From CAIUSP01 sp964594365 (GTDB lineage: Bacteria; Actinomycetota; Thermoleophilia; Solirubrobacterales; 70-9), in contig CAZQMB010000021.1 of NCBI GenBank assembly GCA_964594365.1, positions 1 to 19,212 on the forward strand: a stretch of DNA of 19,212 bases, written 5' to 3'. The position numbers were made by a program, and so were the translations under genes. Below, piece after piece: positions 9,714 through 17,550 of the stretch (positions within the stretch are counted from its first letter, which is position 1; each line of letters begins with the position of its first letter). Under the pieces are notes generated by a model, which searched no databases, was not told where the DNA came from, and was given only the letters and a program-made list of their open reading frames with translations.

Positions 9714-10724
9714 ATGAACGTGCGTTCCGGCAAGCGGATCTTTTCTGTCGTGGCGATACTCGCCGCCGCCTTCGTCGCGATCGGATGCGGAGCAGGCGAC
9801 GATCAGGAAGCTGCTTCGTGCGGGAACGAGGAGATAGCCGGTCTCTCGCCGTCGGGTGAAGGGTTCAACACCTTCACCATGATCTTGAGACTCAACCAGA
9901 CGGTCGATCTGGAAGAGTTCGCACGACCGGGTCTCAGATCCATGATCCGCGACAGGGACGTCTTCGTGATCAACACGACGTACTCGGAAATGGACTCCTC
10001 GGAGGCGAGGTCGCTGCTTTCACAAGTGACACGTGAGTTCCCGTGTAACCGCGTCGTCTCGCTGAACTCACTAGGTCAGGATTCCGACAAGCCCGGGTAC
10101 GAGTACGCGCTGGTCGGAGAGCCTGGACTCGATGCCGTAATGGTCGACTGGGAGCCAGATACGGTTGCCCTCCTGGGGAAGAACGCCTGGCACGAGTCCG
10201 TCTCGGCCAATGTCGCCGAGGCACGAGGTCAGCTCGAATCCATCGCGAGTCGCCTGCCTGACGATTCGACGACTCGTGTGGGACTGGTGACCCAATACGA
10301 ACAGGGATGGGACTACTCGACACTTGCGAGCGAACTGGAGCGGGTCAATCGGACGATCAGCAGGGATTTCCTCGGCTATCAAGTCGTGCAGACCCAGTAC
10401 TCGTGCGGAGCGGGCAACAGCAAGGAGATGGCGGACGTGGTCGCGGACCTGAGAGAGAGCTACCGAAATGCACTCTCTGCCGAGAAGGCGTCCAGTCGAG
10501 AGGATTTCTTGGACCGCCTCGGCTTCGAGGTCTCATTCAGTACCACCCCCGAGGCCGGCGCAAGCGAGGTAGTCGAGGAGGACTCCCCGACCGACGCCGC
10601 TCAGTGCACGCAGGACATCCTCACTGCCGGTGGATCGGCAGTTCTCTACTGGGCAACGCCCTCGGCGATCAAGGCGATGTTGGATACGCCGATCGGCAAG
10701 TCGCTTAGGAACGCGGCTTCCTGA
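9714..10724 (+). CDS. Predicted lipoprotein of unknown function, possibly TIM-barrel-like
   Basis: I do not recognise this family. From ATG 9714 it is 336 aa and starts with a lipoprotein signal peptide: MNVRSGKR, a hydrophobic stretch, and AIG-C with the lipid cysteine at residue 25. The mature protein alternates helices with short hydrophobic strands: VFVINTTY (~83-90), RVVSLNS, DAVMVDWEP (~140-148), RVGLVTQYE (~188-196), YQVVQTQYS (~223-230), FEVSFST (~271-277) and AVLYWATP (~309-316). This order, with an acidic VDWEPD at a strand end, recalls a TIM-barrel glycosidase-like fold, but no established catalytic signature is present. Four other cysteines (36, 110, 231, 298) could form disulfides outside the cell. 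A GTG at 9678, overlapping the arfB stop, would add 12 Arg-rich residues; I prefer the ATG because it gives a normal signal peptide. It converges on the ABC permease gene. Confidence 0.8.
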   Translation: MNVRSGKRIFSVVAILAAAFVAIGCGAGDDQEAASCGNEEIAGLSPSGEGFNTFTMILRLNQTVDLEEFARPGLRSMIRDRDVFVINTTYSEMDSSEARSLLSQVTREFPCNRVVSLNSLGQDSDKPGYEYALVGEPGLDAVMVDWEPDTVALLGKNAWHESVSANVAEARGQLESIASRLPDDSTTRVGLVTQYEQGWDYSTLASELERVNRTISRDFLGYQVVQTQYSCGAGNSKEMADVVADLRESYRNALSAEKASSREDFLDRLGFEVSFSTTPEAGASEVVEEDSPTDAAQCTQDILTAGGSAVLYWATPSAIKAMLDTPIGKSLRNAAS

Positions 10725-10742
10725 GTCAGCCGGGCTGGAAGC
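10716..10742 (+). terminator. Possible hairpin at the convergent gene ends
   Basis: GCTTCC (10716-10721) pairs with GGAAGC (10737-10742), with a smaller CAGC/GCTG stem possible inside. It overlaps the stop codon of the lipoprotein gene, in the 42-nt gap before the end of the convergent permease gene. No T-run follows, so it may be a weak or Rho-assisted terminator or chance pairing. Confidence 0.3.
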
Positions 10743-10766
10743 TACGGCAGATGAGCCCTCTCCACC

Positions 10767-13337
10767 TCACTCGTAGCTGAGGGCGTCGACCACGTCGAGC
10801 TTCGCTGCGCGACGGGCAGGAACGATCGCCGCGAGGAGTCCGAGCAGAACCGCAGCCACCGCGACCGCCAGCATCGTCCCGATCGGCGGGCTGTAGACGA
10901 CACCGGGAACACCTGCCGCCAATCCCTGGAGCAGGGCCCAGCCCAACCCGACGCCGATCGAGATCCCGAGCACCGCTCCGATCAGGCTGATGATCAGGCT
11001 CTCGTTGGCGACCGTGCGCCGGATCTGCCAGCGGGTGGCCCCCAGGGCACGCAGCACCCCGATCTCTCGGGTGCGCTCGAGGACCGACATCGAGAGCGTG
11101 TTCACGATCCCGAACAGGCTCGCGAGGATCGCGACCGCGACCAGTGCGTTGAAGAACCCGAACTGCTGCGAGATCTGGGACTCGACCTCTGACTTGATCT
11201 CGTCGTTGGAGAGCACGGTCAGGTTCGGGTAGTCGGCTTCGAGCAACCGCTCTATCTCACGCTTGACCTCCGCCCGCGCGTCGACCGAGTCGGCCTTGAC
11301 CGCGATCTGGGTGTCCGAGGTGATGCCGTAGACACGGGCCATCTTCTCCAGAGACATCGAGACGGTCTGCCCTCCGGCGAGGATCGTGTCGACGACCGCC
11401 ACCACCGGAGCCCGCTCGACTCCGGACGCTCCCTCCAGGAGCATCTCGTCCCCGATCTCTATCCCCGCCTCCTCGGCGTACCCCTTGCCGACGGTGAGGG
11501 CGCCCTCCCCCACCCGCGCATACGCCTCGGCGCGGGTCAGGTCGCCGGTATCGATCTGGGAGCTGTCCACCTTGTCGTAGACGCTGGGGTCGAAGCCGAA
11601 CAGCAGCCCCTGGGGTCCGTTCCCCTTCCGGCCCGCTACCTGTGGCAGTTGCGCCGTGGCGACCAAACGCTCGGGGGTGGCGACCGCCACTCCGGGGAGG
11701 TCCGAGATCTTGCCGAGCACCGAGGGCGCGAGCGATTGCTGCGGGCCGGCGCCGGGGTTGAGGCCGCGCGGCTGCACCGTCAGATCGCGGGCGAAAGCAC
11801 GGTCGAACTCCCGCTCGATCGAGTTGAGGAAGCTGGAGCCGAGGCTGTTGATGCCCACCACCAGCGCCAGTCCGATCAGGAGGGCGGTGGCGGTCGCGGC
11901 GGTGCGGGTGGGGTTGGCGCGAGCCGAATCGGAAGCGAGGCGGCCCTCGATCGGCGCGAGCTTCCGGACCGGCCAGGAGAGCAGCCGGGAGAGAGGCGAG
12001 ACCACGAACGGAGCGAGCAGGGCGATCCCGAAGAAGATCGCGATGATCCCCCCGATCCCCGCGGCCACCACCGCCGTGGTGGTCTGATCGGCCGCCCCGA
12101 GGGTGAAGGCGCCGTAGAGCCCGGGCGCGACCAGACAGATGCCGATCGCCGCCCGGATCGGCTTGGGTCGGGACCGCAGTCCCTCGGAGCCGAGCACGGC
12201 CCGGATCGGAGCGATCCTGCCGGCACGCAGAGCCGGGATGAGCGAGCCGGCGGTGGCGGTGATCAGGCCCATCAGGATGCCGGCAACCGGAGCGGCAGCG
12301 GTCCACTGGAGGGCACCGACCGGAAGGCCGATCGAGCGGAGCAGGGCGATCAGCGCCAACGCGATACCGATTCCTCCGAGGATCCCGAGGAGTGAACCGG
12401 CGATCCCGAGCGTGGACGACTCGGTCAGCACGGAGCGCACCACCATCCCGCGGCTCGCGCCGAGAGTCCGCTGCATGCCGATCTCACGCATCCGCTGGAG
12501 CACGGTCATGTTGAAACTGTTGAAGATCAGGAATCCCCCGACGAAGAGCGCCATGCCGGCGAAGAAGTAGAGGATCACGTTGAGAGCCTGGAGCTGGCTC
12601 TGGATCTGGTCGCTCTTGCCCTGAGGTGTGATCACCTCGACCCCGGGTCCGAACTCCGCGTCGAGCCTGCGCTTCACCTGATCCACCGCGCCGGTGCCCT
12701 CCTCGCTGACCACCGCCTGGATCTCGCTCCAGCCCGCCGGCTGGCCGAACGCACGCCGGGCCTCGCCGAGAGGCAGGAACCCGAAGCCCTCGCCGCCAAA
12801 GTCGACACCGGTGGAGAACTTGAACAGCCCCGCCACCCGGTAATCCCTGATGCCGGTCGGCGTCGCGAGCGAAGCGGTGTCGCCCACCTGGAGGCCGTTG
12901 GCCTCGGCCCAACTGGCCTCGAGCTCGGTCTCGCGTCCACCTCGGACCTTGCGGCCGGAGACGATCTCGAGGTCCGAGTAGCTCTGGCCCTCGACGGTGG
13001 TACCGGCTGCGTTCAGCTCCGCTCCGGGTCCATCCGCGCCGACCAGCGAGAGCACGGCGGTGACCTGTCCGACCGCCGAGTCCACGCCCTGCGTGGTGCG
13101 CACCCGCGACAGCGCGTCCTCGGGGAGCGCCCCTGCATCGGAGGTGGCTGCGAGCACCAGATCCGCCTTGCCGTAGATCGAGTCGTATAGATCGGTGAAG
13201 GTGCGCTGGATGGTGGTCGTGAGCAGCAGCACCCCGACGATCATCCCCGTTCCGAGCACGATCCCCGAGATCGTCAGCAACAGCCTCCCGCGCCGCGACG
13301 AGAGCTGGCGCAGGGTTACCGCCGTGTAGGACCTCAT
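10767..13337 (-). CDS. ABC transporter permease with two FtsX domains
   Basis: This 856-aa membrane protein is the permease partner of the ATPase just upstream. It opens with a transmembrane helix (LLLTISGIVLGTGMIVGVLLL) and a ~220-residue external domain of MacB-like type. A first FtsX domain follows, with helices around ILYFFAGMALFVGGFLIF, a 'MREIGMQRTLGASRG' coupling segment and two further helices. A central hydrophobic region precedes a second external domain and the C-terminal FtsX domain (LASLFGIVNTLSMSV, TREIGVLRALGATRWQ, and the final IVPARRAAKLDVVDAL). About ten membrane helices are expected. Such double-FtsX permeases move lipids, lipoproteins or peptides, or work as mechanical transducers; the substrate here is unknown. 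Its ATG overlaps the ATPase stop by 4 nt (ATGA), and it is the last gene of the operon. Confidence 0.92.
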   Translation of the reverse strand: MRSYTAVTLRQLSSRRGRLLLTISGIVLGTGMIVGVLLLTTTIQRTFTDLYDSIYGKADLVLAATSDAGALPEDALSRVRTTQGVDSAVGQVTAVLSLVGADGPGAELNAAGTTVEGQSYSDLEIVSGRKVRGGRETELEASWAEANGLQVGDTASLATPTGIRDYRVAGLFKFSTGVDFGGEGFGFLPLGEARRAFGQPAGWSEIQAVVSEEGTGAVDQVKRRLDAEFGPGVEVITPQGKSDQIQSQLQALNVILYFFAGMALFVGGFLIFNSFNMTVLQRMREIGMQRTLGASRGMVVRSVLTESSTLGIAGSLLGILGGIGIALALIALLRSIGLPVGALQWTAAAPVAGILMGLITATAGSLIPALRAGRIAPIRAVLGSEGLRSRPKPIRAAIGICLVAPGLYGAFTLGAADQTTTAVVAAGIGGIIAIFFGIALLAPFVVSPLSRLLSWPVRKLAPIEGRLASDSARANPTRTAATATALLIGLALVVGINSLGSSFLNSIEREFDRAFARDLTVQPRGLNPGAGPQQSLAPSVLGKISDLPGVAVATPERLVATAQLPQVAGRKGNGPQGLLFGFDPSVYDKVDSSQIDTGDLTRAEAYARVGEGALTVGKGYAEEAGIEIGDEMLLEGASGVERAPVVAVVDTILAGGQTVSMSLEKMARVYGITSDTQIAVKADSVDARAEVKREIERLLEADYPNLTVLSNDEIKSEVESQISQQFGFFNALVAVAILASLFGIVNTLSMSVLERTREIGVLRALGATRWQIRRTVANESLIISLIGAVLGISIGVGLGWALLQGLAAGVPGVVYSPPIGTMLAVAVAAVLLGLLAAIVPARRAAKLDVVDALSYE

Positions 13338-14170
13338 CGCTTCCCGCGGGGTGACTTTGCAGACGAGCGGCGCTTCTTGGTCTTGCTGGCAGGGGACTCG
13401 AGCTTCGCGAACGCCCGGATCACCTTCGCGCTGTCTCCACCTGCCACTTCGCCGGCCGACTTGCCGTCTCGGAGGAAGGAGACCCTCCCGGCAACCGCTG
13501 CGGCGGTGGTGTCGTGGGTGACCAGCACGATCGTGTGACCCTCGTCGGAGTTCAACTCGGAGAGCAGGTCGAGCACTGTCGCCTCGGAGCGAGAGTCGAG
13601 GTTCCCGGTCGGCTCGTCTGCCAGAACCAGCTCCGGCTCCAGCAGGAGCGCCCGCGCGATCGACACCCGTTGCTGCTCGCCGCCGGACAGCTCCGAGGGC
13701 AGGTGACGCTCGCGGCGACCCAGACCGACCCGCTTGAGCAGGCTGCGCGCTCGCTTCTCGACCTTGGGATCCCTCCGGCCGGCGATCAGCGCGGGCAGCA
13801 TCACGTTCTCGAGCGCGTTCAGCGAGGGCAGCAGGTTGAAGAACTGGAAGACGAAACCGATCTTCTCCCGCCGCAGGAGGGTGAGGCCGCGGTCATCGAG
13901 GCCCTCGAAGTTCTCGCCAGCGAGCGCGATCGTGCCGGAGGTCGGAGTCTCCAGTGCCCCGAGCAGGTGCAGGAGGGTGCTCTTGCCGGATCCAGACGGC
14001 CCCATGATCGCGACCATCTCGCCTTTCTCGACCCGGAAGTCGAGGCGATCCAGCGCCTTGACCAGGCTCGTCCCCGAGCCGTAGCGCTTGGTCAGCTTCC
14101 GGGCATCGATCGCCGGCACGGGGTCAGCGTCGCCTGATCGCTTGCCCGATCTCTTCGAACTTGGGCTCAT
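13334..14170 (-). CDS. ABC transporter ATP-binding protein, LolD/MacB type
   Basis: This 278-aa protein is the ATPase of the FtsX-type transporter encoded next. Walker A is GPSGSGKST (residues 57-65), the Q-loop lies in VFQFFNLLPSLNALENV (~107-123), the signature is LSGGEQQRVSIARAL (161-175), Walker B is LVLADEPTGNLD (181-192) and the H-loop is VLVTHD (215-220). The FNLLPSLNALENV and DEPTGNLDS blocks are typical of the MacB/LolD/FtsE group. Both ends are unusual: a Ser/Arg/Lys-rich leader (SPSSKRSGKRSG) and a basic tail (KTKKRRSSAKSPRGKR) extend beyond the ~225-residue core. A shorter start near residue 20 is possible, but the ATG at 14170 overlaps the upstream isomerase stop by 4 nt (ATGA), which favours it. 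The start of the permease overlaps its own stop in the same way. Confidence 0.93.
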   Translation of the reverse strand: MSPSSKRSGKRSGDADPVPAIDARKLTKRYGSGTSLVKALDRLDFRVEKGEMVAIMGPSGSGKSTLLHLLGALETPTSGTIALAGENFEGLDDRGLTLLRREKIGFVFQFFNLLPSLNALENVMLPALIAGRRDPKVEKRARSLLKRVGLGRRERHLPSELSGGEQQRVSIARALLLEPELVLADEPTGNLDSRSEATVLDLLSELNSDEGHTIVLVTHDTTAAAVAGRVSFLRDGKSAGEVAGGDSAKVIRAFAKLESPASKTKKRRSSAKSPRGKR

Positions 14171-15192
14171 TGGCGACCCAGCCTCGCCTTCAACTCATCG
14201 ATTGCCTCTACGGGTGTGGGGTCGATGCCGGCCATGGCGGCCAACTGAAGCGACACCAGATCACCCAGCATCACGGCCTCGAACATCCGGGCGGTGCGCG
14301 TCTCGCCCTCGGATTCGGAGGTGATCACGGCCGGCGAGCCCTCTGTGGCCGAGATGATCTCGCCGGTCAACTCGAATCGCTCCCGCTCACGCGGGTGCTG
14401 ATCGGAGTCGAGCAGCATCACCGCCGCGAATCCACCGCCTCCACCCCAGCCGGCGATCTCGTTGTGATCGGCCTCCGGCAGGCTGGACTTGAAGCACTGC
14501 CGGAGCGCGTTCTCGTTCACCTGACACTTCCAGCGATAGGCGATCGGGTCGGTCAGGTCGCTGCCGTAGACGATCGGAGTCGCCTCACCTATCCGTTCGG
14601 CGATCTCGAGTGATCGTTCCGAGATGACCTCTCTGCGCTCGTCGAGATGCGCGGCGGCCGAGTCGATCTCGGCGTGCAGTCCCGGCCCGCAGCCTGCCAG
14701 GCGCGCCGCCTCGGCGGCGACGGCGAACATGTAGGCGACCGCAGCACGCGGCTGGAGGATCCCCGGCAGGCCGATCACGGGTACATCGTCGGCCCGGGCG
14801 GCCTCGGCGAGAGCGCCTCCGGTGGTGGCGGCGATCCTCGGTGCTCCGAGGGCTTCGGCGGCGGCGTAACAGGCGAGGGTCTCCTCGGTCTCGCCGGAGT
14901 AGCTCGAACAGCAGATCAGCGAATCGGTCGGCGCCCAACTCGGGATCTCGTATCCCCGTACGGGGATCAAGGGCTTGGTCAGGCGGTCACCGTAGGCGGC
15001 CGCCGCGAGGTCCCCACCCACGCCGGAGCCTCCGACTCCGCAGACCAGGGCCATCGGCGCTTCCCTCTCCTCGAGGCTCGCGGAGGAGATCCGCCAGAGG
15101 GCATCGCGGAGGTGATCGCCCATCGCGAGTACGTCGTCGAGCAGGCCGCTCGGATCGTTCTCGCGAATTCGTGCCAGTGGTTCGTCGGTCAT
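14167..15192 (-). CDS. Bifunctional phosphoglucose/phosphomannose isomerase (SIS domain)
   Basis: The PGI/PMI family interconverts fructose-6-phosphate with glucose-6-phosphate and mannose-6-phosphate, linking glycolysis to GDP-mannose supply. From ATG 15192 the protein is 341 aa. The SIS sugar-phosphate loop is VCGVGGSGVGGDLAAA (~50-65), with a second phosphate-binding block SSYSGETEETL (~96-106). The C-terminal half has the family-specific LPEADHNEIAGW (237-248), in which His and Glu are the likely catalytic residues. The frame is open to 15234, but MTDEPLARI at 15192 lies 1 nt after the upstream stop (TGAGATG), fitting a coupled start. Upstream is a sugar-nucleotide transferase and downstream the ABC ATPase, so a role in envelope-sugar supply is likely. 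Pure glucose- or mannose-specific activity cannot be excluded. Confidence 0.9.
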   Translation of the reverse strand: MTDEPLARIRENDPSGLLDDVLAMGDHLRDALWRISSASLEEREAPMALVCGVGGSGVGGDLAAAAYGDRLTKPLIPVRGYEIPSWAPTDSLICCSSYSGETEETLACYAAAEALGAPRIAATTGGALAEAARADDVPVIGLPGILQPRAAVAYMFAVAAEAARLAGCGPGLHAEIDSAAAHLDERREVISERSLEIAERIGEATPIVYGSDLTDPIAYRWKCQVNENALRQCFKSSLPEADHNEIAGWGGGGGFAAVMLLDSDQHPRERERFELTGEIISATEGSPAVITSESEGETRTARMFEAVMLGDLVSLQLAAMAGIDPTPVEAIDELKARLGRQ

Positions 15193-15193
15193 C

Positions 15194-16231
15194 TCAACCA
15201 GAGAGCCTTTCACCTTCGGCGGCCACGGTGCCATCCGGCACCTCCGCGCGGGGATCGACTCGGGCTCCCGCGGAGAGGATCGAGCCGGTGACGGTTGCCC
15301 CCTCGCCGACCGAGCAGTCCGGGAAGAGCGCAGAGCCGGAGACGCTGGCCCCTTCGCCGATGCGACAACCCGACTCGAGCACCGTGCCCGGACCGACCGT
15401 CGCGCCGGATTCGATCACGACTCCGGGCCCGATCAACGACGGGCCGAGGAGCGTGGCGGACTCCGACACCTCTGCCTGGTCGGAGAGATGGATGCCATCG
15501 GCGGCGGCATCCTGGGAGAGGACGGTCTGGACACGACCGGCGAGGATGTCCTCGGTCGCCTGGAGGAACCGGTCTGGAGTACCGATGTCGAGCCAGTAAC
15601 CCTCGAGCCGGACTCCGGTCAGCGAACCTTCTGCCGCGAGGAGCGGGAAGACCTCACGCTCGATCGAGACCGGCTTGCCAGGCTCGATCAGATCGAAGAC
15701 GGAGGCGTCGAGGAGGTAGATACCGGCGTTTATCTCGTCGGTTCCGGGATCACTACCCGGTTCGGGCTTCTCGCGGAACTCCGAGACCTTGCCGTCGGCA
15801 TCGCGGAAGACGAGACCGTAGGAGGTCGGATCGTCGACCGGATATAGGCCGATGGTCGCCCTCGCTCCGCTCGACTCATGCGCCTCGACGAGTCTCGTGA
15901 GGTCGAGGTCCGAGAGGACGTCGCCGTTCATCGCGAAGAAGGTGTCGCCGACCAGATCGCGGCAGTGTCCGATCGCACCCGCAGTTCCGAGCGGCTCCGG
16001 CTCGACCTCGAAGACCAGACGAGGACCGCTCGCCCCTTCGAGCGCGGACTTCATTCCATCGGCCAGATAGCCGCAGGAGAGCACCACCTCATCCACCCCG
16101 TGTCGCTCCAGCCAGTCGATCGTGTACGCGGTGAATGGCCTTCCACAGAGTGGCAAGACGGTCTTCGGGATCGTCTCGGTCAGTGGTCGAAGGCGAGTTC
16201 CCTCGCCTCCGGCGAGCACCACGGCCTGCAT
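15194..16231 (-). CDS. Sugar-1-phosphate nucleotidyltransferase with left-handed beta-helix tail
   Basis: From ATG 16229-16231 this is a 345-aa NDP-sugar pyrophosphorylase. It begins directly with the nucleotide-binding signature MQAVVLAGGEGTRLRPLTETIPK. EPLGTAGAIGHC and FAMNGDVLSDLDL hold the substrate and metal-binding positions, and FREKPEPG and EGYWLDIGTPDRFLQA are conserved family blocks. From about residue 255 hexapeptide repeats (LIGPGVVIESGATVGPGTVL, CRIGEGASVSG) form a beta-helix. The frame is open to 16366, but that extension is Arg/Gly-rich and lies inside the dehydrogenase gene. The ATG shares one base with the dehydrogenase stop (TGATG). Beside a PGI/PMI isomerase, mannose-1-phosphate guanylyltransferase activity is plausible; glucose-1-phosphate uridylyl- or thymidylyltransferase activity is an alternative. 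Confidence 0.9.
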   Translation of the reverse strand: MQAVVLAGGEGTRLRPLTETIPKTVLPLCGRPFTAYTIDWLERHGVDEVVLSCGYLADGMKSALEGASGPRLVFEVEPEPLGTAGAIGHCRDLVGDTFFAMNGDVLSDLDLTRLVEAHESSGARATIGLYPVDDPTSYGLVFRDADGKVSEFREKPEPGSDPGTDEINAGIYLLDASVFDLIEPGKPVSIEREVFPLLAAEGSLTGVRLEGYWLDIGTPDRFLQATEDILAGRVQTVLSQDAAADGIHLSDQAEVSESATLLGPSLIGPGVVIESGATVGPGTVLESGCRIGEGASVSGSALFPDCSVGEGATVTGSILSAGARVDPRAEVPDGTVAAEGERLSG

Positions 16232-17532
16232 CAGGTGTCGCCTTCGCGGCGGGAGCGACCGATCGACTCGACGGCCAATCCGACGCCCACCAGATCGTCC
16301 ACCGGCAGGCAGTTGCGGCCATCCACCACGAGGTTCCCGGACATCGCCTCCGCCGCCTTCGACCAATCGAGAGCGATCAGCTCAGGCCACTCGGTGACCA
16401 GCACCGCAGCGTCGGCCTCCGAGAGAGCCGCCAGCGGAGTCTCTGCCAGGGAGACCTCGGGCAGCACTGCCTGTGCGATCTCCCTCGCAACCGGGTCGTA
16501 CCCGACCACCTCGGCACCTGCCTCCGCGAGACGGTGCGCGAGGAAGATGCTCGAGGCCTCCCGCATATCGTCGGTGCCAGGCTTGAAGGAGAGACCGAGC
16601 AGGGCCACCCGCTTGCCCTCTAGGGACCCCAGATTCGCAGCGAGCTTCTCCATCACCCGCTGCTTCTGCCGATCATTCACCTCGATCACCGCGCTGAGTA
16701 ACTGGAAGGAATATCCGGAGCTGCCCGCAAGGGCCTGCAGAGCCCGCACGTCCTTGGGGAAACAGGAACCTCCGTAGCCGAGTCCTGGGTTGAGGAACCC
16801 AGCCCCGATCCGCGGATCGAGCCCCATCCCCTTCGCCACCTCGGTGACATCCGCTCCCACTTGCTCCGAGACGTTGGCGATCTCGTTGACGAAACTGATC
16901 TTGGTGGCGAGGAACGCGTTGGAAGCGAGCTTGATCATCTCGGCGCTGGCGAGGCCGGTTCGCTGGATCGGGGCGCCCAGAGGTCGATAGAGATCCTCCA
17001 CGAGGTCTGCCGCTCGGTCGGAACCCTCGTCTGCACCGATCACCACCCGGGCCGGGGAGCGAAAGTCCTCGAGAGCCGAGCCTTCCCGGAGGAACTCGGG
17101 ACAGGAGACGTAGGGAGCGCCGGAATTCGCCTCACGGACTCGGGCGCCTGTGCCGGCAGGAACGGTGCTCTTCATCACGATCGCAGGACCGTCGAGCGCC
17201 GCAATCGCACCGGTGGAAGCGTCGACGGCGGAGAGATCAGCCTCGCCCGTCTCCGAGGAGGGAGTGCCCACGCAGACGAAGGCCACCTCGCAGTCGGCGA
17301 GATCCTGCATCCGGTCGGTGAACTCGATCCTCTCCGAGCAGGCTTCGAGGACCTCGGCGAGCTCGGGTTCGTGGAACGGGACCGCGCCGGAGCGGAGTGA
17401 GGCGAGCCGCTCAGGATCGGACTCGACTCCGATCACCTGTTGCCCCATCTCGGCGAAACCGGCTGCAGTGACCAGGCCCACCCAACCACAGCCGACCACG
17501 CCGATCGGTGCTGCACTGCCCTTCGCGCTCAT
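16231..17532 (-). CDS. ugd: UDP-glucose 6-dehydrogenase family protein
   Basis: This 433-aa enzyme oxidises a nucleotide sugar twice with NAD, most likely UDP-glucose to UDP-glucuronate. The N-terminal Rossmann loop is VVGCGWVGLV (GxGxxG at 14-19), followed by FVCVGTPSSETGEADLSAVD. The catalytic centre has KLASNAFLATKISFVNE (Lys201, Asn205) and GYGGSCFPKDV with the nucleophile Cys257. The C-terminal UDP-binding domain includes LLGLSFKPGTDDMREASS. The length is normal for Ugd/TuaD. UDP-ManNAc or GDP-mannose dehydrogenase activity is a weaker alternative, because the family shares these motifs. The ATG at 17532 follows a GGGGA-type site about 9 nt upstream, and the LCP gene ends 18 nt before it. 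The product could feed acidic sugars to the glycopolymer that the LCP protein attaches. Confidence 0.92.
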   Translation of the reverse strand: MSAKGSAAPIGVVGCGWVGLVTAAGFAEMGQQVIGVESDPERLASLRSGAVPFHEPELAEVLEACSERIEFTDRMQDLADCEVAFVCVGTPSSETGEADLSAVDASTGAIAALDGPAIVMKSTVPAGTGARVREANSGAPYVSCPEFLREGSALEDFRSPARVVIGADEGSDRAADLVEDLYRPLGAPIQRTGLASAEMIKLASNAFLATKISFVNEIANVSEQVGADVTEVAKGMGLDPRIGAGFLNPGLGYGGSCFPKDVRALQALAGSSGYSFQLLSAVIEVNDRQKQRVMEKLAANLGSLEGKRVALLGLSFKPGTDDMREASSIFLAHRLAEAGAEVVGYDPVAREIAQAVLPEVSLAETPLAALSEADAAVLVTEWPELIALDWSKAAEAMSGNLVVDGRNCLPVDDLVGVGLAVESIGRSRREGDT

Positions 17533-17550
17533 CGATCGAGTTCCCCGCGG

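Noticed and set aside
16232..16366. N-terminal extension of the nucleotidyltransferase to 16366
   Set aside because: The extra 45 residues are Gly/Arg-rich and lie within the dehydrogenase gene. The enzyme signature begins right at the ATG at 16231.
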